DNA of 64,000 bases from Nocardiopsis alba DSM 43377 (GCF_000341225.1 NZ_ANAC01000017.1:62001-126000), one strand, 5' to 3'. Counted from the first letter of the stretch, positions 10,001-19,972 are shown. Translations and numbers: made by a program. The notes: a model not told the origin generated them from the letters alone.

Positions 10001-10576
10001 GAGTTCGCCGCTCTGGAGGAACGGCACGCCTTCCTCAACGCCCAGTTGGAGGACCTGAAGAAGACCCGACGCGACCTGATGGACATCGTCGCCGAGGTCG
10101 ACGCCCGGGTTCAGGAGGTCTTCTCCTCCGCCTACCTGGACGTGGAACGCGAGTTCGCGGCGATCTTCGGCCGTCTGTTCCCCGGTGGCGAGGGGAAGCT
10201 GGTGCTGACCACCCCCGAGGACATGCTGACCACCGGTATCGAGGTCGAGGCCCGGCCCCCGGGCAAGAAGGTCAAGCGGCTGTCACTGCTGTCCGGTGGC
10301 GAGCGCTCGTTGACGGCGGTGGCCTTCCTCGCGGCGATCTTCAAGGCGCGGCCCTCGCCGTTCTACGTCATGGACGAGGTCGAGGCGGCCCTGGACGACA
10401 CCAACCTCCAGCGTCTGCTGGTGATCTTCGAGGAGTTGCGGGCCTCGTCCCAGCTCATCGTGATCACCCACCAGAAGCGCACGATGGAGGCGGCGGACGC
10501 CCTGTACGGCGTGACGATGCAGGGTGACGGCATCTCCCAGGTGATCAGCCAGAAGCTCGAACGCCCCGCTTCGTAG
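7028..10576 (+). CDS. smc: Chromosome partition protein SMC
   Basis: This 1182-residue ATPase is the core of the bacterial condensin and compacts and segregates the chromosome with ScpA and ScpB. Walker A GPNGSGKSN sits at about residues 31-39. Long coiled coils (about 170-480 and 660-1010) flank a hinge domain (about 490-640). The ABC signature LLSGGERSL is near 1086 and Walker B YVMDEVEAALDD near 1112-1123. GTG 7028 is favoured over GTG 7022 because GGGAGG (7017-7022) is correctly spaced only for the former. Length and all ATPase motifs are normal. Confidence 0.97.
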   Translation: MYLKNLTLRGFKSFASATTLRFEPGITCVVGPNGSGKSNVVDALSWVMGEQGAKSLRGGKMEDVIFAGTSTRQALGRAEVSLTIDNTDGALPIDYTEVTIKRTMFRNGGSEYAINGDTCRLLDIQDLLSDSGIGREMHVIVGQGQLDTVLHAGPEERRALIEEAAGILKHRKRKERAIRKLNAMQGNLDRVTDLTAELRRQLKPLGRQAELARKAAVIQADLRDARLRLLADDIVTLTEQLAKEEADEKEVLQRRGAAEAALEQAQGREAELEAQATAAAPALARAGDTYHALSRLTERLDAVRGLATERHQNLVAVQGEIIRRRDPEELEMEAEEVAAQEEELQAGLEEAREILETGVTERAAAEDALRREERRLEAASRAAAERREGIVRLAARVESLRGRVASHETEITRLEESARQAAERATTAQTEYEMAAEEAAGLDEGDAELDQTQELYARRLSAADVELDRLRGEERAAEGERAALAARKEALELGLAHKDGAGTLLEAGLPGMLGGLAALVQVDSGHETAVAAAFGVAAGAVAVRDHDSAMAALELLKSEDAGRAGIVVARAVPSLDRASWPEVPSGVRYAADAVQAPEHLADAVAALLDRVALVPDTRSALELVEALPGVRAVTPEGDVFATEMVHGGTAAAPSLLEVQAAVDEAAERLEAATENAKRVAAELETARRERAEVATAAEELTARRRQSDRARNQAAQRLGKLAGQARSAEAESERYAAAAVKAAAARGEDGERLERLEEELAEAEEIAAAVEEEAPDADHREELSALAEQARATEMERRLAVRTAEERARSMAGRAEALRAQAAEERRAVEREAERRRRRAAQATVARAVAESAGLALERIALSLAAAETERSAAEAEREARDGELKTVRARVRELSVELEKLTSSAHSGEMARAERRLRLEQLETKALEELGVDVPTLIAEYGPRVPVPPPVDAGEDAVPLPYVREVQAKRLKTAERQLNQLGKINPLALEEFAALEERHAFLNAQLEDLKKTRRDLMDIVAEVDARVQEVFSSAYLDVEREFAAIFGRLFPGGEGKLVLTTPEDMLTTGIEVEARPPGKKVKRLSLLSGGERSLTAVAFLAAIFKARPSPFYVMDEVEAALDDTNLQRLLVIFEELRASSQLIVITHQKRTMEAADALYGVTMQGDGISQVISQKLERPAS

Positions 10577-10706
10577 ATCGCCGAGGGGTATCGGGGAAAC
10601 GGCGCGTGGCCGAACTCACCGAGGGCGGGGCGCTCGGAGGCTGATCCTGACGGGCGGGGGGCTCTAGCCTTGCGGATGCCCCGATCCCCTTCATGAAACG
10701 GCAGCC

Positions 10707-11093
10707 GTGTTCTTCATCCCCCTGGCCCTGTGGGCCAGACGACGCATGCGCCACTATCCCGGCGCGGTGCGTGCCTGCCTGGCCACCGGTGGGTCCGGTG
10801 TGTTCACGGTGTGCGTCCTGCTCGGCACCTCGTACGGGGCCCAACCCCCGCCCGGTGAGGAGGGCAGGGTGCGTTGCACCCCGATCGTGTGGGTGGGCCC
10901 GTCCCTGTGGGACGATCACCGGGATCGGGGCGAGGATCTCGAACAGCTGCTCCGACAGGAGTGGGTGGACGCCTCCTGCGCCGAACGCAAGGTCCGTCGC
11001 GCGGGCCTGTCCATGGCGATCGCCCTGCCCTCGACCGCCCTGCTCGGGTACGGGGCGGCGCGTCTGCGTTCCACCCGGGGCGACGAGCCCTAG
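10707..11093 (+). CDS. Small membrane protein of unknown function
   Basis: The predicted 128-residue protein has two hydrophobic segments (about residues 23-47 and 101-120) flanking a region with two cysteines: one in VRCTPIVW and one in the DASCAERK segment. It resembles actinobacterial membrane proteins in which an extracytoplasmic loop has a Cys pair followed by an Arg-rich patch, but I cannot name a family. The start (GTG 10707) has no good ribosome-binding site. It ends eight bases before the convergent gene at 11101-11454. Confidence 0.55.
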   Translation: MFFIPLALWARRRMRHYPGAVRACLATGGSGVFTVCVLLGTSYGAQPPPGEEGRVRCTPIVWVGPSLWDDHRDRGEDLEQLLRQEWVDASCAERKVRRAGLSMAIALPSTALLGYGAARLRSTRGDEP

Positions 11094-11100
11094 CCGGCCC

Positions 11101-11454
11101 CTAGCGGTCGAGGGAGCCGATGAAGCGGGAGGCCTCGTCCTCGGTCATCCCGGTCTCCTTCGCGACCAGCGCGACCGAGTCGGCGATACGGTCCTGGGAC
11201 AGCAGTTCCCGGACGCGGTCGGCGAGGCTCCGTCCCGGCGCGGGGGCGGGCGCCCATCGTCCCGCCTCGATGGCCTCGGAGAGGTTCTTGGCCTCGGCCA
11301 GTCCCAGCCCGGTGAGCTCTCGGATCCGCTTGATGGCGTGGATCTTGTGGCCGCTCCGCAGGAGACCCAGGACCTCCTCGTACCCTGCGCGGTCGAGCTC
11401 CGCCCGGACGGGTTCGGGTTCGGGGCCGAAGAGTCGGCTGAGGAATCCGGCCAT
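11101..11454 (-). CDS. Ribosomal L7/L12 C-terminal-domain-like protein
   Basis: The 117-residue product carries a segment (about residues 33-65, with KIHAIKRIRELTGLGLAEAK) that closely matches the factor-binding C-terminal domain of ribosomal protein bL12. It lacks the L12 N-terminal dimerisation domain and the hinge. A second short helical region (about 77-117) follows. Such stand-alone L7/L12_C proteins are common in actinobacteria and their role is not established; binding to translational GTPases is a plausible inference. It lies downstream of the S8 protease gene on the same strand after a 142-base gap with a hairpin. Confidence 0.75.
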   Translation of the reverse strand: MAGFLSRLFGPEPEPVRAELDRAGYEEVLGLLRSGHKIHAIKRIRELTGLGLAEAKNLSEAIEAGRWAPAPAPGRSLADRVRELLSQDRIADSVALVAKETGMTEDEASRFIGSLDR

Positions 11455-11547
11455 GGGTCGATGTGTCCCTTCGAGGTGGGGAGACGGCGGTCGCGTCCAG
11501 GTCTCGCAGTGTACGCCCGCCTCGTCCCACCCCCACGACGAACGAAG

Positions 11548-11578
11548 GGGGCCGGCCTCCGCAGAGGGGGCCGGCCCC
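11548..11578 (-). terminator. Stem-loop after the S8 protease gene
   Basis: GGGGCCGGCC (11548-11557) and GGCCGGCCCC (11569-11578) form a 10-bp perfect stem, 19 bases past the protease stop codon on the - strand. Confidence 0.7.
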
Positions 11579-11596
11579 GCGTCGTGCGTGGGTGGA

Positions 11597-14257
11597 TCAG
11601 CCTCGGTCGATGGTGATGACCGGGGAGGTCCAGGTCTCCCAGTGGTCCGGGTTCTCCGGGTCGCCGAGCGCCTTCAGGGCCCGGGCCTCCAGCCGGTAGG
11701 AGCCGTCACGGACGTCGGTCACGCGACCGTGCCGGTCCGTCACGGTGCCGTCCCAGGGGTAGGCGAAGAAGGCCGTGCCGTTCGCGCTGCGGTTGACGTA
11801 GTCGACGGACACCGCCACGTTGCGGTCCGGGTGGACCGGACGGCCGGTACGTTCGTCGACGACGGTCATCTCCAGCTTGGTGACGTGGTGGTCGAAGTGC
11901 GCGATCACGTACGGGACGTCGGGCAGACCGTCGACCACGCCCAGGGTGTAGGTCTCGCCGTCGGCACGGTTCTCGTAGGAGCCTCCGTCGCCGGAGCAGT
12001 CCAGCCCGGAGAGGACCGCGCAGTCGGTCATCCTGGTCAGCCACGGCAGGTCGTGGGTGACGCCGTCCCCGTCGGTGATCGGGGTCATCGCCTCGATCGC
12101 CTGGTAGTCGCCGTTGTAGGCGGCGTAGGGGACGCGGTAGGTCTCCTTCTCACCGTCGACCTCGGTGACCTCGACGTAGCCGCCGTAGATCATCTGGTGG
12201 AGTTCGTCGGCCGGCGGGGTGAAGGTCACCTCGACGGAGGCGGAGGCGCCGGCCGCCACGGTGACCTCGGTCGAGTCGAAGGAGGCCTCGGCGTAGGAGT
12301 CGTTGAACCGCGGCTCGAAGGTGTCGCCGTGGGTGCCCAGGGCGGGCGCGTGCGAGATCTCGTAGGTGGTCTCGGCGTCGCCGTCGTTGGTGATGGTGAC
12401 GGTCTCGGTCACCGGCCCCTCGGTGGCGCCCAGGGCGAGCTTGCCGGGGGAGAGCGACGTGGTGGCCAGGACGGCCCCGGGGACGTCGAGCATGCCCGCG
12501 CCCTGACGGTGCACGTTGTCCAGGGCGTCGAGGTCGGGGTTCCCCCACCAGCGTTTCGGGTCGGCCGAGTTCTGGAGGACGTCGCGCACCTGGTGCGCCT
12601 CCAGGTCGGGACGCGCCTCCAGGAGGAGGGCGACGCCGCCGGCGACGTGCGGAGCGGACATCGAGGTGCCGCTGACGGTGGCGTACCCGCCCCGGTTCAT
12701 CGGGTAGGTGGAGTTGATCAGACCGCCCGGGGCGCCGATGTCCGGCTTCAGGTCCAGGTCGGCGGCCAGGCCGTAGGAGCTGAAGCTGCTGATGAGGCCG
12801 CCGGTCGGGTTGGGGATGGTCGCCTCTTCGCCGGTCCAGGTGAGGGTGACGGGGTCGCCGGCCTCCAGGAGTTCGAGGAGGTGCGCGCCGATCTCGTCGG
12901 TGACGCCGATGGAGAAGGCGCCCCGGTCGACGATGCCGCCGCCGGCGAACATGCCGGGCAGGTTGTTGTAGACCACGACACCGGTGGCGCCGGCGTCGAC
13001 GGCGGCGTCGTACTTCTCGGTGAAGGTGCATTCGCCCCGCACCATCAGCGCGGTCTTGCCGGCGGGGTCGCCTTCGAGTTCGTCGCCCGCGGCCAGACAG
13101 CCTCGGCCGATGTGGACGAGTTCGTCGCTCTCGCCCGAGGTGGGCGGCAGGGGCGCGTCCCCCATCTCCATGTAGGCGACGGTCTCACCGCTCTGGGTGA
13201 CCTCGGCGGCGGAGGCGCGGATGTGGGTGTTGTCGTAGGCGGCGACCCCGATGACGTCGGCGCCCAGCCCGGGGGCACCGGCCGAGTACAGGCCACTGGC
13301 CCCCTCGTTGCCGATGGAGGCGACCACGACCATGCCCTCGTCGACGAGGTTGTCGGAGGCGATGGCGGTCGGGTACTGCGGCCAGGAGTGCGCCGAGCCG
13401 ACGCTCATGTTGAGCACGTCCATGTCGTCGGCCAGAGCCTGTTCCATGGCGGCGATCATGATGTCGGCGGAGGTGGAGCCGGTGCAGCCGAAGACCTTGT
13501 AGGCGCCGAAGACGACGTCGGGGGCCACACCGGTGACCTTCCCCTCGGCGCCGACGATACCGGCGACGTGGGTGCCGTGGCCGTTGCAGTCCTGCGGGTC
13601 GTCGTCGGGGGCGGGGGTGTCGGCGTTCGGGTTCCCGGCGTTGTAGTCGTCGCCGACGAAGTCATGGCCGGCCACCACGCGCTCGGTGGGGAACTCACCG
13701 GGGCCGCCGAGGTCCGGGTGGGTGTAGTCGACCCCGGTGTCCATGATGGCCACGCGCAGGCCTTCGCCGGTGATGCCGAGTTCGCTCTGGACGATGTCGG
13801 CGCCGGTCATGCCCAGCGCGGTGTCCATCTCGGGAGCGCTGTCGTCCAGGTCGGGGATCTCGTAGCGCACCACGGGGTGGACGGCGGCCACACCGGAGAT
13901 CTCCCGGGCGGCGCTCACCTGGGTGTCGTCCATTTCGACGGAGAGACCGTTCCACAGTTCGTCGAAGGAGAGGCGCTCGGTGTATTCGAGTCCTTGTTCC
14001 TCCGCCTCGGCGCGGAATTCGGTGTGCTCGTTCTCGACGCGGGCCGCGGAGGTGCCCTCGGAGGTGGGCGGGCTCTCCAGTTCGATGAACCACAGGTCCT
14101 GGACCTGGTGAGCGAGTTCGCCGTTCTCCGCGGTGGGGGCCGGGTACAGGGGGGCGAGCCCGGCCTCCTCGTCGGCGCTCGCGGGCGTGGCCACGACCAG
14201 TCCGGCCATGAGTGTCAACCCGGCGAGGGAGGCCAGGCGTGAGCGGTGGGGTACCAC
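11597..14257 (-). CDS. Secreted subtilisin-like (S8) serine protease with PA insert
   Basis: The 886-residue pre-protein has a Sec signal peptide (ending near TPASA at residue 29) and a pro-domain of inhibitor I9 type (about 40-140). The S8 catalytic domain has Asp in MDTGVDYTHPDLGG (about 172), His in GHGTHVAG (about 228) and Ser in GTSMSAPHVAGG (about 532). A protease-associated (PA) domain is inserted between His and Ser (about 360-470). The C-terminal third (about 600-886) looks like Fn3/beta-sandwich repeats. The full triad suggests an active extracellular protease used in scavenging or secreted-protein processing. Start GTG 14257 was chosen because the signal peptide then begins directly after a short basic n-region. 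Confidence 0.9.
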   Translation of the reverse strand: MVPHRSRLASLAGLTLMAGLVVATPASADEEAGLAPLYPAPTAENGELAHQVQDLWFIELESPPTSEGTSAARVENEHTEFRAEAEEQGLEYTERLSFDELWNGLSVEMDDTQVSAAREISGVAAVHPVVRYEIPDLDDSAPEMDTALGMTGADIVQSELGITGEGLRVAIMDTGVDYTHPDLGGPGEFPTERVVAGHDFVGDDYNAGNPNADTPAPDDDPQDCNGHGTHVAGIVGAEGKVTGVAPDVVFGAYKVFGCTGSTSADIMIAAMEQALADDMDVLNMSVGSAHSWPQYPTAIASDNLVDEGMVVVASIGNEGASGLYSAGAPGLGADVIGVAAYDNTHIRASAAEVTQSGETVAYMEMGDAPLPPTSGESDELVHIGRGCLAAGDELEGDPAGKTALMVRGECTFTEKYDAAVDAGATGVVVYNNLPGMFAGGGIVDRGAFSIGVTDEIGAHLLELLEAGDPVTLTWTGEEATIPNPTGGLISSFSSYGLAADLDLKPDIGAPGGLINSTYPMNRGGYATVSGTSMSAPHVAGGVALLLEARPDLEAHQVRDVLQNSADPKRWWGNPDLDALDNVHRQGAGMLDVPGAVLATTSLSPGKLALGATEGPVTETVTITNDGDAETTYEISHAPALGTHGDTFEPRFNDSYAEASFDSTEVTVAAGASASVEVTFTPPADELHQMIYGGYVEVTEVDGEKETYRVPYAAYNGDYQAIEAMTPITDGDGVTHDLPWLTRMTDCAVLSGLDCSGDGGSYENRADGETYTLGVVDGLPDVPYVIAHFDHHVTKLEMTVVDERTGRPVHPDRNVAVSVDYVNRSANGTAFFAYPWDGTVTDRHGRVTDVRDGSYRLEARALKALGDPENPDHWETWTSPVITIDRG

Positions 14258-14890
14258 CTTGTCAACACATCCCTTCTCGTGCGCGCCTCAGGACAGTGGG
14301 GGAACGGCGGCCCGCCGGGCATGGAGACGCACACACGGGGGGATACGCCGAGGGGTGTCCGGGGAATCGGATGGTCGGCGCGCATGGCAACGTGATCATT
14401 GCCGTGTGCGATGTGGGGTGTCAATGTTCATTAAGACTCAATATGGCTACATGGCGGGTCGAAGTGGACTATGTTTCCCCTGCTGTAACAACTATTAATA
14501 AAACGGACTGATCGCTCTTTCTTGGACAAGTAATAAGAACGTGCTCGACCGAAAAGTAGGCCGGAAGGACGACCGTTTCATTGGAAACCCCGGCCGAGGT
14601 CGAAGGACACGCAGGTCAAAGCGGGTGTGATCGCCATGTTCGCCGCGAACGACCGCCGAGTACAGTAGAGGGGTTGTGCCGCTCCGAACGGCACGACCGG
14701 TGTCGAACGAGCGAAGTCCGGTACACGGCCGCATCCGGCCGCCAACCCGGCGCTGTCCCGCAACTGTGAAGCCCCGCCCAGGCGGGGACGAGCCAGGTCG
14801 CCTCTTCGACGCCGACGTTCCAGTCCTCGTGGGAAGGACCGGCCGTCCCCGCCTGGGCCGTGCTCCTCCCCGGTCCATCGAAGGAGCACC
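14258..14890. other. Divergent intergenic region, protease to B12 transporter
   Basis: This 633-base region is the AT-richest noncoding stretch in the first half of the window (about 14420-14560). It presumably holds divergent promoters for the protease and the transport genes. Its right part is the cobalamin riboswitch. Short open frames in it have no recognisable content. Confidence 0.6.
14675..14889 (+). promoter_or_regulatory. Cobalamin (B12) riboswitch with expression platform
   Basis: The conserved cobalamin-aptamer segments appear in order: CGAAGTCCGGTACACGG (14712-14728), GCTGTCCCGCAACTGTGA (14752-14769) and the B12 box GAGCCAGGTCGCC (14790-14802). Downstream, GTGCTCC (14860-14866) can pair with GGAGCAC (14883-14889), which contains the ribosome-binding site of the next gene. 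This would allow translational shut-off when B12 is bound. CCCCGCCTGGGC (14847-14858) is also an exact 12-base complement of aptamer bases 14776-14787, offering an alternative fold. The aptamer ends are approximate. Confidence 0.9.
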
Positions 14891-15967
14891 GTGCGGATCT
14901 CCCGCCCGTCCCATCCCGCCCTCGCCGCCGTGTGGGGTGACCGGGACCACCGTTCCCGTCACAGACACGCGTCCCGCCTCGCCCTGCCCGCCGCCTTCCT
15001 GGGCGCCACGCTCGCCCTGACCGCCTGCGGCACCGGCGACTCCGAGCCCGAGGGCGCGGAGGAGACCACGACCGACACCGCGTCCGCGGAGTGCGGCGTC
15101 CCCGAGGCCTCCGCCGACCGCGCCCCCATCGGCGACGGGACCTTCCCCGTGACCGTCACCGACGCCGTCGGCGAGGTCACCCTGGAAGAGGCCCCCGAGC
15201 GCATCGTCTCGCTCTCACCGAGCAACACCGAGACGCTCTTCGCCATCGGCGCGGGCGACCTGGTCGAGGCCGCCGACGAGTACTCCGACTTCCCGCCGGA
15301 GGCCCCCACCACCGAACTCAGCGGTTTCACCCCCAGCGTCGAGGCTATCGGCGAGTACGACCCCGACCTGGTCGTCCTCGCCGACAGCGCCGTGGACTCG
15401 GTGGACCAGCTCGACGCGGTCGGCATCCCCTCCCTCGTACTGGGCGGCGCCACCGATATGGAGGACGTCTACGCCCAGATCCGCGTACTCGGCGAGGTCA
15501 CCGGTAACACCGAGGAGGCCGACGCCGAGGCCGACCGGGTCGAGAGCGAGTTCAACGGCATCGTCGAGTCCGTCTGCGCCGAGCTGGGCGACACCGAGCT
15601 CACCTTCTACCAGGAGCTCGACGACACCCTCTTCTCCGCGACCTCCGCCACCTTCGTGGGGCAGGTCTACTCCGCCTTCGGTCTGGTGAACATCGCCGAT
15701 CGGGCCGCCGACGAGGAGAGCGGCGACTACCCGCAGCTCTCCGCGGAGTTCGTGGTCGAGGAGAACCCGGACCTGATCTTCCTCTCCTACGGGGACGAGG
15801 CCGCGGTGGAGGCCGTCGCCGACCGCCCGGCCTTCGACACCGTCGCCGCCGTCGAGAACGACGCCGTCCATCTGCTCGACCCCGACACCTCCTCCCGTTG
15901 GGGACCGCGCGTCGTCGACTTCGCCGACGAGGTCGGCGAGGCCGTCAAGGAGAGCGCCGGTCGGTAG
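14891..15967 (+). CDS. btuF: Cobalamin-type ABC transporter substrate-binding lipoprotein (BtuF-like)
   Basis: The 358-residue product has a lipoprotein signal with lipobox LTAC (Cys about 46) after an unusually long n-region. A periplasmic-binding fold of the helical-backbone type (BtuF/FecB, cluster A-II) follows: PERIVSLSPSNTETLFAIGA and EYDPDLVVL are typical. It would capture a corrinoid outside the membrane and hand it to the permease encoded next (16001). The B12 riboswitch upstream makes cobalamin the likely ligand rather than a siderophore. GTG 14891 has AAGGAG at the correct spacing. No ATPase gene is adjacent. Confidence 0.88.
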   Translation: MRISRPSHPALAAVWGDRDHRSRHRHASRLALPAAFLGATLALTACGTGDSEPEGAEETTTDTASAECGVPEASADRAPIGDGTFPVTVTDAVGEVTLEEAPERIVSLSPSNTETLFAIGAGDLVEAADEYSDFPPEAPTTELSGFTPSVEAIGEYDPDLVVLADSAVDSVDQLDAVGIPSLVLGGATDMEDVYAQIRVLGEVTGNTEEADAEADRVESEFNGIVESVCAELGDTELTFYQELDDTLFSATSATFVGQVYSAFGLVNIADRAADEESGDYPQLSAEFVVEENPDLIFLSYGDEAAVEAVADRPAFDTVAAVENDAVHLLDPDTSSRWGPRVVDFADEVGEAVKESAGR

Positions 15968-16000
15968 GACCGAACGGAACGGCGGGCGAGAGGCGGAGGA

Positions 16001-17035
16001 GTGAAGGGGTTCGGAATCCCGTTCGGCTGGTTGCTGGGCGGCGCCGCGGCGCTGTTCGTGGCCGGTCTCTTCGGCATCTCCGCCGGCGCGGCGTCCATCA
16101 CGGCCGCCGACGTCTTCCGTCACCTGCTCTCCCTCCTGCCGTTCGGCGGGGTGGAGACCCCCCTCACCGAACGGCAGGAGGCGCTGCTCATGGAGCTGCG
16201 TCTGCCCCGAGTGGTGGCGGGAGCGATCGTCGGTGCCCTCCTGGCCACCGCGGGAGGCGCCTACCAGGGCGTCTTCCGCAATCCCCTGGCCGATCCGTTC
16301 CTGCTCGGAGCGGCGGCCGGCGCGGGTCTCGGCGCCACCATGGTCATGGTGTTCGGTCAGGACCTCTTCGGTGACCCTCGAGCGCTCGTCCCCGTCGCGG
16401 CCTTCGTCGGCGCCCTCGCGGGCGTGGCCTCCGCCTATCTGCTCGGAGCCACGGCCGGAGGAGGGGGCACCGCCGCGTTGGTGCTCTCCGGTGTGGCGGT
16501 CTCCTCCTTCTTGTCCGCGGCGCAGACCCTCGTCCAACAGATGGGCGTGGATCAGCTTCAGCGCATCTACGCCTGGCTGTTGGGCGGTCTGGGCCGCGGC
16601 GGCTGGGACGACGTGCGCCTGATCCTCCCCTACGCGCTGGTGGGACTGGGCGTCCTCCTGCTCTCGGGCTACCTGCTCGACATGCTCGCGCTGGGGGACG
16701 ACAAGGCGGTCAGCCTCGGCCTCAACCCGGCCCTCGTGCGCGGCGCGGTCATCGCGGCGGCCTCTCTGGCCACCGCGGCGGCGGTCTCGGTGAGCGGACT
16801 GATCGGGTTCGTGGGCATCGTCGTGCCGCACATCGTGCGTCGCCTGGTGGGGTCGAACTACCGGGCGATCCTTCCCGTCACCATCCTGATCGGCGCCGCC
16901 TTCATGGTCACCGTCGACATCGTCGCCCGTACCGTGGTCGCCCCCGCGGAGCTGCCGATCGGCGTGGTGACCGCCTTTCTCGGCGCGCCCTTCTTCGTGC
17001 TCATCCTGCGCACCACACGTCATAGAGGCACCTGA
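16001..17035 (+). CDS. btuC: FecCD-family ABC transporter permease (BtuC-like)
   Basis: The 344-residue polytopic protein of the FecCD/BtuC family has about ten hydrophobic segments. Family motifs are RLPRVVAGAIVGALLATAGG near residue 66, followed by YQGVFRNPLADPFLLG, and a coupling-helix region near VSVSGLIGFVGIVVPHIVR (about 264). It would form the membrane channel for the upstream binding protein. GTG 16001 lies 33 bases after the btuF stop, in the same direction. The expected ATP-binding subunit (BtuD) does not follow: the next gene is ftsY. Confidence 0.9.
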   Translation: MKGFGIPFGWLLGGAAALFVAGLFGISAGAASITAADVFRHLLSLLPFGGVETPLTERQEALLMELRLPRVVAGAIVGALLATAGGAYQGVFRNPLADPFLLGAAAGAGLGATMVMVFGQDLFGDPRALVPVAAFVGALAGVASAYLLGATAGGGGTAALVLSGVAVSSFLSAAQTLVQQMGVDQLQRIYAWLLGGLGRGGWDDVRLILPYALVGLGVLLLSGYLLDMLALGDDKAVSLGLNPALVRGAVIAAASLATAAAVSVSGLIGFVGIVVPHIVRRLVGSNYRAILPVTILIGAAFMVTVDIVARTVVAPAELPIGVVTAFLGAPFFVLILRTTRHRGT

Positions 17036-17121
17036 GCGGGCTCTGACGAGGCCGATCGCGGCCCGCGCGTCACCACCGTGTGATGCGAAGGCGTCGAACA
17101 CTCTGGGAGACTGGTCCCGCT

Positions 17122-18312
17122 ATGGACTACACCTTGCTCGTAAGCATCATCGTCGTCGTCGCCCTTCTGGTGGTCGGCGGGTTCTTCCTGGTCAAGGCCC
17201 GACGCTCGGTCACGCCGGGCAAGGAGGAGGCCAAGCCGGAGGTCGTCGAGAAGACCGGGACGGCCGCGCCGGAGGAGGACCGGGAACGGGATCCGGGGAC
17301 CGTCGTCACACCTCCGGCCCAGGCCCCTCCCGTGGAGGAGCCCCTTCCCGCGTCCCCGGTCGAACCGGCCGAACCCGAGATCGAGACCCCGCCGCCGTCC
17401 GCCGGACGCATGGTCCGCCTACGGGCGCGTCTGGCCCGTTCCCAGAGCTCCCTCGGTCAGGGGCTGCTCAACCTGCTCTCCGCCAAGAACCTCGACGAGG
17501 ACGCCTGGGAGGAGATCGAGGACACGCTGATCACCGCGGACATCGGTGTCACCTCGGCCACCCAGATCGTCGAGAACCTGCGCACCAGGGTCAAGGTGCT
17601 CGGCACCCGGGACACCGACGACGTGCGCGCCCTGCTGCGCGAGGAGCTCCTCGCGCAGATCGGATCCGACACCGACCGCGCCGTGCGCACCGGACCGCTC
17701 GGCGACCGTCCCGCCGTGATCATGGTCGTCGGCGTCAACGGCACCGGCAAGACCACGACCTCCGGCAAGCTCGCCCGCGTCCTGGTCGGCGACGGCCACA
17801 GCGTGGTCCTCGGCGCGGCCGACACCTTCCGTGCCGCCGCGAGCGAACAGCTCCAGACCTGGGGCTCCCGGGTGGGCGCTCCGGTCGTGCGCAAGGAGGA
17901 GGGGGCCGACCCCGCCAGCGTGGCCTTCGACGCCGTGGCGCGCGGTGTGGAGGACGGTGCCGACACCGTCATCATCGACACGGCGGGCCGTCTGCACACC
18001 AAGACCGGGCTCATGGACGAGCTCGGCAAGGTCAAGCGTGTGGTGGAGAAGAAGTCCCAGGTCGACGAGGTCCTCCTCGTCCTTGACGCCACCACCGGCC
18101 AGAACGGCCTGCGCCAGGCGAGGGTCTTCGCCGAGGTCGTCAACGTCACCGGCATCGCGTTGACCAAGCTCGACGGCACCGCCAAGGGCGGCATCATCGT
18201 CCAGGTCCAGCGGGAGCTGGGCGTCCCGGTCAAGCTCGTCGGTCTCGGCGAGGGCCCGGACGACCTGGCGCCCTTCGACCCGGAGGTCTTCGTGGACGCC
18301 ATCCTCGGCTGA
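17122..18312 (+). CDS. ftsY: Signal recognition particle receptor FtsY
   Basis: The 396-residue protein starts with one membrane segment (MDYTLLVSIIVVVALLVVGG, residues 1-20 and beyond), as in actinobacterial FtsY. A Glu/Pro-rich linker follows, then the NG domain: N-domain helices (about 105-180) and GTPase G1 GVNGTGKTTTSGK near 203, with ADTFRAAASEQL, DTAGRLHTK and TKLDGTAKGG. It docks the SRP-ribosome complex (Ffh is at 21764) at the membrane. ATG 17122 is preferred over an upstream in-frame ATG because the membrane helix then begins the protein. Confidence 0.96.
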   Translation: MDYTLLVSIIVVVALLVVGGFFLVKARRSVTPGKEEAKPEVVEKTGTAAPEEDRERDPGTVVTPPAQAPPVEEPLPASPVEPAEPEIETPPPSAGRMVRLRARLARSQSSLGQGLLNLLSAKNLDEDAWEEIEDTLITADIGVTSATQIVENLRTRVKVLGTRDTDDVRALLREELLAQIGSDTDRAVRTGPLGDRPAVIMVVGVNGTGKTTTSGKLARVLVGDGHSVVLGAADTFRAAASEQLQTWGSRVGAPVVRKEEGADPASVAFDAVARGVEDGADTVIIDTAGRLHTKTGLMDELGKVKRVVEKKSQVDEVLLVLDATTGQNGLRQARVFAEVVNVTGIALTKLDGTAKGGIIVQVQRELGVPVKLVGLGEGPDDLAPFDPEVFVDAILG

Positions 18313-18333
18313 GCCGAGGCCGCCACCGGGCAC

Positions 18334-18369
18334 GACGGCCGGGCACCCCGAACGGGGCGCCCGGCCGTC
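18334..18369 (+). terminator. Stem-loop terminator after ftsY
   Basis: GACGGCCGGGC and GCCCGGCCGTC pair, with a further CCCC/GGGG pairing beyond one mismatch, giving about 15 pairs round a short GAAC-type loop, 22 bases after the ftsY stop. Confidence 0.8.
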
Positions 18370-18556
18370 TTCGCGTGTGCGGTCCGGGCGTTCACGTCTT
18401 CGTAACACCACGCCCGGCTCTTTCACGTTCGCGCAACACGGCCGGCTCGGTCGGGAAACACCGGGGTCGGACAGTGGTCGCCGTGGTGGACACGACCGGG
18501 CTCGACGGTGCGCTCGTCGAACACCGCCTTCGCGAGACGTCCTTTGGAGGCGACAG

Positions 18557-19933
<1,377 letters not shown>

Positions 19934-19939
19934 GGTGAG

Positions 19940-19972
19940 AAGGGGCCGGCGGGGGACACCCGCCGGCCCCTT
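19940..19972 (+). terminator. Stem-loop terminator after amtB
   Basis: AAGGGGCCGGCGGG (19940-19953) and CCCGCCGGCCCCTT (19959-19972) form a perfect 14-bp stem with a five-base loop, seven bases after the amtB stop. Confidence 0.88.

Noticed and set aside
11120..14242. Long + strand open frame opposite the S8 protease
   Set aside because: Antisense shadow: the product is Gly/Val/Asp-rich low complexity, whereas the - strand has a signal peptide and full catalytic triad.
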